A DNA stretch of 6,017 nucleotides, from assembly GCA_012030815.1 (NCBI GenBank), contig JAAUVF010000060.1:1-6017 (forward strand), read 5' to 3'. Shown here piece by piece: positions 5,408-6,017 of the stretch. How positions within the stretch are numbered: the stretch's first letter is position 1; each line of letters begins with the position of its first letter. Made by a program: the position numbers and the translations under genes. The notes under the pieces are model-generated. The model worked only from the letters and a program-made list of their open reading frames with translations. It was not told the DNA's origin and did not search any database. The DNA is from Nanobdellota archaeon (GTDB lineage: Archaea > Thermoproteota > Nitrososphaeria > Nitrososphaerales > Nitrosopumilaceae).

Positions 5408-6017
5408 TTATTCTACTGAAATCCTTATCTTCTGACCATCGATGTCGTCGTCTTTGTACACCTTGCATGATTCTCCAAAATCCACTTTTTTTACTCTTAC
5501 TAAAAATGCCAAATCTTCTGCTTTTTCTCTAATCATCTCCAATGACTCTTCATCTAAATCTAGTATAGATGCAACATTTAGGATATCTGTTGGATTACAT
5601 CCTCTCTCTTTTCTTAGAGTCTGCAGTCGTCTTGCAATATCTTTTACTAAACCCTTTGCCATCATCTCTTTGTTTCTTGAAGTTGAAATGAATACGATAT
5701 AGTTGTCTCTTTTTGAAACTGCAAATTCTTCGCTTGCATCAAAGTCAACTATAAAGTCATCTTTGTCTAATGAAATTTTTTCTCCGTCCACTTCGTAATT
5801 ATAATGCCCTTGTTTTTGAAGCGATGTTATGATCTCTTCTTTGTTGCTTTCAGAAAACATGTTGACCAGTTTTCCCCATATGTTGTTTTGCTTTTGGGCA
5901 TCCGATTCTTTTTTTCTAATTCTATTACTGATAACAGCGGTAAGTTTAGCTGTTTTAATTCTAAAACCTGTTCTAATCCAGATTCTTTTTCTATCTCAAA
6001 AATTGTAAATTTTTCTA
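5408..6017 (-). CDS. ileS: Isoleucyl-tRNA synthetase, C-terminal ~202 residues (runs off the right edge; frame interrupted once)
   Basis: Only the anticodon-binding and C-terminal region is present; the Rossmann catalytic core and its HIGH and KMSKS motifs lie beyond the window. The C-terminal 150 residues include AVSKRDNYIVFIST, KGLVKDIARRLQTLRKERG (the IleRS 'EGLAREVIRRIQ.LRKE' helix), NPTDIL and the ending DIDGQKIRISVE. IleRS charges tRNA-Ile in the cytoplasm and is essential. Upstream of 5878 the matching sequence (EKFTIFEIEKESGLEQVLEL...) is in another frame. It joins through TTYG to KLVNMFSESN if one base is restored in GGGGAAAA (5877-5870 on the minus strand). Starting at the ATG at 5860 would be an artefact of that break. 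I name it ileS from motif memory; a related class I synthetase is less likely. Confidence 0.82.

Noticed and set aside
5442..5702. Plus-strand open frame (86 residues)
   Set aside because: It is antisense to the conserved C-terminus of isoleucyl-tRNA synthetase and Ser-rich, so a shadow.
1..6017. CRISPR array, transposon or prophage genes
   Set aside because: No direct repeats with regular spacing, no transposase or integrase motifs and no attachment-site duplication next to the tRNA were seen.

Overview
This is an AT-rich, gene-dense archaeal window. It most resembles a marine ammonia-oxidising archaeon of the Nitrososphaeria (Thaumarchaeota, Nitrosopumilus-like). The signs are ribosomal protein L40e, a tRNA without encoded CCA that carries a bulge-helix-bulge intron, an archaeal DPS-like ferritin with a cysteine pair, and several genes that start about 26 bases after an A/T box with almost no leader. 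The lineage is inferred from these features; no database search was possible.

Layout. At the left, on the minus strand, a transglutaminase-like protease (367-1194) is followed by the N-terminal third of an alpha-E domain protein (1-293), which runs off the window. This pair belongs to a known but poorly understood peptide-modification neighbourhood. Divergent from it is a 48-residue CxxC protein (1311-1457, plus strand). A minus-strand tRNA-Val(CAC) at 1612-1701 has a 17-nt intron outside the anticodon loop. It stands back to back with a plus-strand gene for an 82-residue helical protein of unknown function (1798-2046). That gene meets the L40e gene (2049-2216, minus) tail to tail, 2 bp apart.

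The centre is the minus-strand sucC-sucD-rpl40e cluster (4265 down to 2049). sucC and sucD encode the two subunits of an ADP/GDP-forming succinyl-CoA ligase and overlap in an ATGA. L40e follows 31 bp later behind a clear GGAG ribosome binding site. Upstream of sucC is a 109-residue protein of unknown function (4306-4635) with its own promoter. Then come a thioferritin/DPSL gene (4733-5320) and the C-terminal end of isoleucyl-tRNA synthetase (5408 to the right edge), all on the minus strand.

Quality warning. Four otherwise ordinary genes (transglutaminase, sucC, sucD, ileS) are each broken by one- or two-base length changes, mostly in short homopolymers. In each case intact family sequence continues in another frame. 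Uncorrected sequencing or assembly error explains this better than gene decay, and I annotate these genes across the breaks.
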